In this document: in pieces, positions 31,974-32,077 of the stretch | How positions within the stretch are numbered: the first letter of the stretch is position 1 | Layout: every line of letters begins with the position of its first letter | Assembly (NCBI GenBank): GCA_040877875.1 | Contig: JBBDNC010000046.1 | Coordinates: forward strand, 1 to 32,077 | Direction: 5' to 3' | Length of the DNA: 32,077 bases | Source of the DNA: JBBDNC01 sp040877875 | GTDB lineage: Bacteria; Bacteroidota; Rhodothermia; Balneolales; Balneolaceae | Translations under genes and position numbers: made by a program | Notes under the pieces: generated by a model | Databases searched by the model: none | Told to the model about the DNA's origin: nothing | What the model saw: only the letters and a program-made list of their open reading frames with translations

Positions 31974-32077
31974 TTGTAATTCACTGTCCGGAGAAAATGG
32001 TGACACTTTTTCGTTGTCTGAATGAATGACTGTTTAAACTTCTTGAATAATTCCATTATTTTTAAAGGTTCTGGCTG

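Noticed and set aside
28639..32077. Attachment-site duplicate of the tRNA-Asp 3' end
   Set aside because: Searched by eye for TTCGAGTCCCTTCCGGATC and shorter forms; no convincing copy found in the window.
1..32077. CRISPR array, rRNA genes or an intact transposase
   Set aside because: No regularly spaced direct repeats, no rRNA-like sequence and no recognisable transposase domain were seen on either strand.

Overview
The window looks like chromosomal DNA from a free-living Gram-negative bacterium of the Bacteroidota/Balneolota group, most probably Balneolales. This is an inference from gene content: a Bacteroidetes-type FabI, a combined MoaC/MoaB protein, secreted M14 and HExxH peptidases with outer-membrane features, a DUF2911 lipoprotein, an S16 with a long acidic tail, and genes without strong Shine-Dalgarno sequences. 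The standard genetic code is used. There is no rRNA, CRISPR array, intact transposase or phage structural gene.

Layout. 1-4650: a molybdenum cofactor operon, moaD-moaE-moaC/B-moaA-moeA plus a TauE/SafE-type exporter, tightly packed and overlapping, preceded by a long hairpin repeat. 4651-9409: a stand-alone mannose-6-phosphate-isomerase-type cupin (+), a convergent terminator, then a secreted M14 carboxypeptidase-like protein and a baeRF (archaeo-eukaryotic release-factor-like) protein on the minus strand. 9410-14539: a MITE-like repeat, a divergent Nramp-family transporter lacking the metal-binding motifs, a secreted HExxH metallopeptidase with propeller and barrel, and a DUF2911 lipoprotein. 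14591-15937 (-): purM and a small AtuA-C-terminal-like protein. 15938-16559: a long AT-rich intergenic region with a second MITE-like copy and a cluster of DnaA boxes beside a DnaA-trio-like run, a strong candidate for the replication origin. 16560-17896 (+): dtd and a phosphoglycerate-mutase-like metalloenzyme. 17939-22571 (-): the classical ffh-rpsP-rimM-trmD-rplS translation/secretion cluster followed by adk. 22741-25916 (+): fabI, ruvC, ruvA, manC. 25922-27752 (-): a PhnP-like metallo-beta-lactamase-fold hydrolase, a 99-residue conserved protein and an outer-membrane barrel protein. 27815-28360 (+): a Cys-type glutathione peroxidase.

28565 to the end is accessory in character. A tRNA-Asp gene with its own promoter and terminator is followed by a small two-gene module (a DUF4258-like gene interrupted by one in-frame TGA, and its small partner), a class II Fic protein behind three iterated GATTACT motifs, a broken M28 peptidase fragment and a third MITE-like copy.

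The points most worth a second look are the candidate oriC at about 16.2-16.56 kb, the three-copy 100-144 bp inverted-repeat element, the single TGA in the DUF4258-like gene at a position where Cys is expected, the Nramp homologue with GVSH in place of DPGN, and a hairpin-plus-motif repeat found on both sides of the moa operon.
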